From positions 20,399 through 84,398 of the forward strand of contig JABDKX010000076.1 in NCBI GenBank assembly GCA_013001975.1: DNA of 64,000 nt. The letters run 5' to 3'. Of the stretch, positions 62,192 to 64,000 are shown in pieces. A model generated the notes under the pieces. The model was not told the origin of the DNA. It made no database searches and saw only the letters and a program-made list of their open reading frames with translations. Every line of letters begins with the position of its first letter. Within the stretch, counting starts at the first letter, position 1. A program made the translations under genes and the position numbers. The DNA is from Saprospiraceae bacterium. Lineage in GTDB: Bacteria > Bacteroidota > Bacteroidia > Chitinophagales > Saprospiraceae.

Positions 62192-63736
62192 TTAGTATCC
62201 TGGATTTTGAATCAAATTACTGTTAAGTGTAATTTGGTCTGCAGGAATAGGCATTAACTTCTTATTTTCATCAGAAGGTGCTTTTTCCCACCAAGCTTCG
62301 CTCCACTTATCAAATCTTATTAAGTCAGCTCTTCTCTTAGCTTCAAAACATAATTCTCTTCCTCTTTCTGCTAATAAGTTATCAGCATCTAAAGAAGCGA
62401 AAGGAGCAACACCTGCTCTTTCACGAACCATATTAACCATATCTAAAGCTTCTGCACTGCTATTATCCATTCTCCACATAGCTTCTGCTTTGTTCATTAG
62501 AACTTCAGAATATCTGTAAAGAGCAAAATCATTACTCATAGTATTTGGAGATCCAATTTCGTACTCGTACTTAGATAATCTTGCACCACCATCTCTCCAC
62601 GCATTAGGCGCTAATTCGTTGATTTCTGGATCGAAAACAACAACTCTAGCATCACCCTCAAACTCATTATCTGGATACCATGAATCTGCATCATCAGTTA
62701 ATAAGTTTCCGTTTACATCTCTTTGAGGACCATGTAGCATTACACCGTAAGCTCTTGAACCACCCGTTAACCTCACATCATCATCTTCAAAAGAGTGATA
62801 TAAATCAGCAAGCACGCAGTATCCGTTCCATGGTTGATCTACAAGACTGAAAGTCTTTTGAGATTCGTAGTGTAATGTCATTTGAACCAAGTTAAATCCA
62901 CCTGCATTTACATTATCATAAGGGATAACCCAAATATTTTCACTAGATCCAGAATTTTCAACTGCAAAGTTTGCGAAGTAGTTAGATTCTAATGAATAAG
63001 CTCCTGAATTTATTATAGCATCACAAGCAGCAATTGCATCTGCCCATCTTGCAGATCCTGTATAAACTTCAGCATTCATGTATAAAGAAGCCAACATAGC
63101 TTGACCTGCATTTTTGTTTACTCTACCATAAGTCGCTGAAGAAACTTCATCAGTTAAAAGTGGCACTTGAGTAGTTAATTCAGATTCTACAAAATTAAAT
63201 ACAGTTTGTCTGTTTTCAGTTGAAGGTAAAAATCCTTCAGGAACATCAAAAGACTCAATAATAGGCACATTACCAAATACGTCTAATAAGATTAAGTAGT
63301 AATAAGCTCTTAATACTCTTAACTCAGCGATAAAAGCAGCAGAGTTTTCGTTAGCTGCATTTTCAAATGTTGCAATCAATCTGTTACATGTGTTAATACC
63401 ACCATAGCAGAAATTCCAAACATTACCGAAAACACCTTCACCATCAAAAAACTCGTGTCTGTGCATTCTTAACCATTGTCCTCCATCTTCCCAGTCTGGA
63501 CCTTTGTGTGTAACAGCCGCTTCATCAGAAGATGTCACATCTAATGAAAACATTTGGCCATGGTTCATAAAGCCATACATATTTGTATAAGCCGAACCTA
63601 AAGCAGAAATAAAAGCTGCTTCGTTTTGGAAATAATTCTCCTCAGGAATCACATCTGTAAATTCAGGTTCTAGATCAGAACAAGCTGTAAATGTGAAAAC
63701 AAGAGCAAGAAATAATATTTTATTTATATGTCTCAT
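62192..63736 (-). CDS. RagB/SusD family nutrient uptake outer membrane lipoprotein
   Basis: Lipobox LVFTFTACSDLEP; RAYYYLILLDVFGNVPII; C-terminal MNKAEAMWRM...ERGRELCFEAKRRADLIRFDKW. Confidence 0.95.
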   Translation of the reverse strand: MRHINKILFLALVFTFTACSDLEPEFTDVIPEENYFQNEAAFISALGSAYTNMYGFMNHGQMFSLDVTSSDEAAVTHKGPDWEDGGQWLRMHRHEFFDGEGVFGNVWNFCYGGINTCNRLIATFENAANENSAAFIAELRVLRAYYYLILLDVFGNVPIIESFDVPEGFLPSTENRQTVFNFVESELTTQVPLLTDEVSSATYGRVNKNAGQAMLASLYMNAEVYTGSARWADAIAACDAIINSGAYSLESNYFANFAVENSGSSENIWVIPYDNVNAGGFNLVQMTLHYESQKTFSLVDQPWNGYCVLADLYHSFEDDDVRLTGGSRAYGVMLHGPQRDVNGNLLTDDADSWYPDNEFEGDARVVVFDPEINELAPNAWRDGGARLSKYEYEIGSPNTMSNDFALYRYSEVLMNKAEAMWRMDNSSAEALDMVNMVRERAGVAPFASLDADNLLAERGRELCFEAKRRADLIRFDKWSEAWWEKAPSDENKKLMPIPADQITLNSNLIQNPGY

Positions 63737-63756
63737 ATTCGATTTTTTAAATTTTT

Positions 63757-64000
63757 AGAAACTAATGTTAGCACCTAATGTAAAGGTACGTGTGAAAAAA
63801 TAAGTGTTACGTCTGTCAACACCTGGAGCTAAAACATCTGGATTATCTGCATTGTCTCTACCTCCATTATCTACTGAACCAGTATCGCCTAATCTAACTT
63901 CAGGATCAACACCAGTATAACCAGTTAATGTAAATAAGTTTTGACCAGCAACAAATAATCTTACGCTTTCGAATTTAGAATTAGAAGTATCAAAAGTATA
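63757..64000 (-). CDS. Partial SusC/RagA family TonB-linked outer membrane protein (C-terminal end, truncated by window)
   Basis: Minus-strand open frame ending ...FFTRTFTLGANISF* at 63757; sequence RLFVAGQNLFTLTGYTGVDPEVRLGDTGSVDNGG typical of the SusC C-terminus; immediately upstream of susD. Confidence 0.9.

Overview
This 64 kb window is AT-rich, gene-dense bacterial chromosome. It looks like Bacteroidota, possibly Saprospiria-like: T9SS and gliding-motility C-terminal domains, SusC/SusD, DUF4249, GWxTD, and TAnnTTTG-type promoter motifs. I see no rRNA, tRNA, CRISPR array, IS element or prophage.

The strongest system is a co-directional block at about 2.64-10.65 kb. It appears to encode a near-complete route to inositol-phosphoryl sphingolipids: a CDP-alcohol phosphatidyltransferase (PIP-synthase-like), an unknown 171-aa protein, an Aur1/PAP2-like sphingolipid headgroup transferase, serine palmitoyltransferase, a GNAT-like N-acyltransferase (ceramide-synthase candidate), an NAD-dependent epimerase/reductase (CerR candidate), myo-inositol-1-phosphate synthase, a PgpA-like phosphatase, and a GtrA-like membrane protein. 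The GtrA gene is missing from the ORF track because it has no ATG/GTG/TTG start.

A second accessory region on the minus strand (about 64.0-45.9 kb) carries SusC/SusD, three tandem giant FG-GAP/VCBS + ASPIC/UnbV lipoproteins with an unknown 185-aa protein embedded, an STN-domain TonB receptor with a DUF4249 partner, and a GH65 enzyme. GH13, a vanadium-haloperoxidase-like PAP2 lipoprotein and a sodium/solute symporter follow nearby.

The rest is ordinary core content (rpoD, rplS, glpX, tsaC-like, S41 protease, Lrp, and others). All calls come from reading the sequence and motifs; no database search was run.
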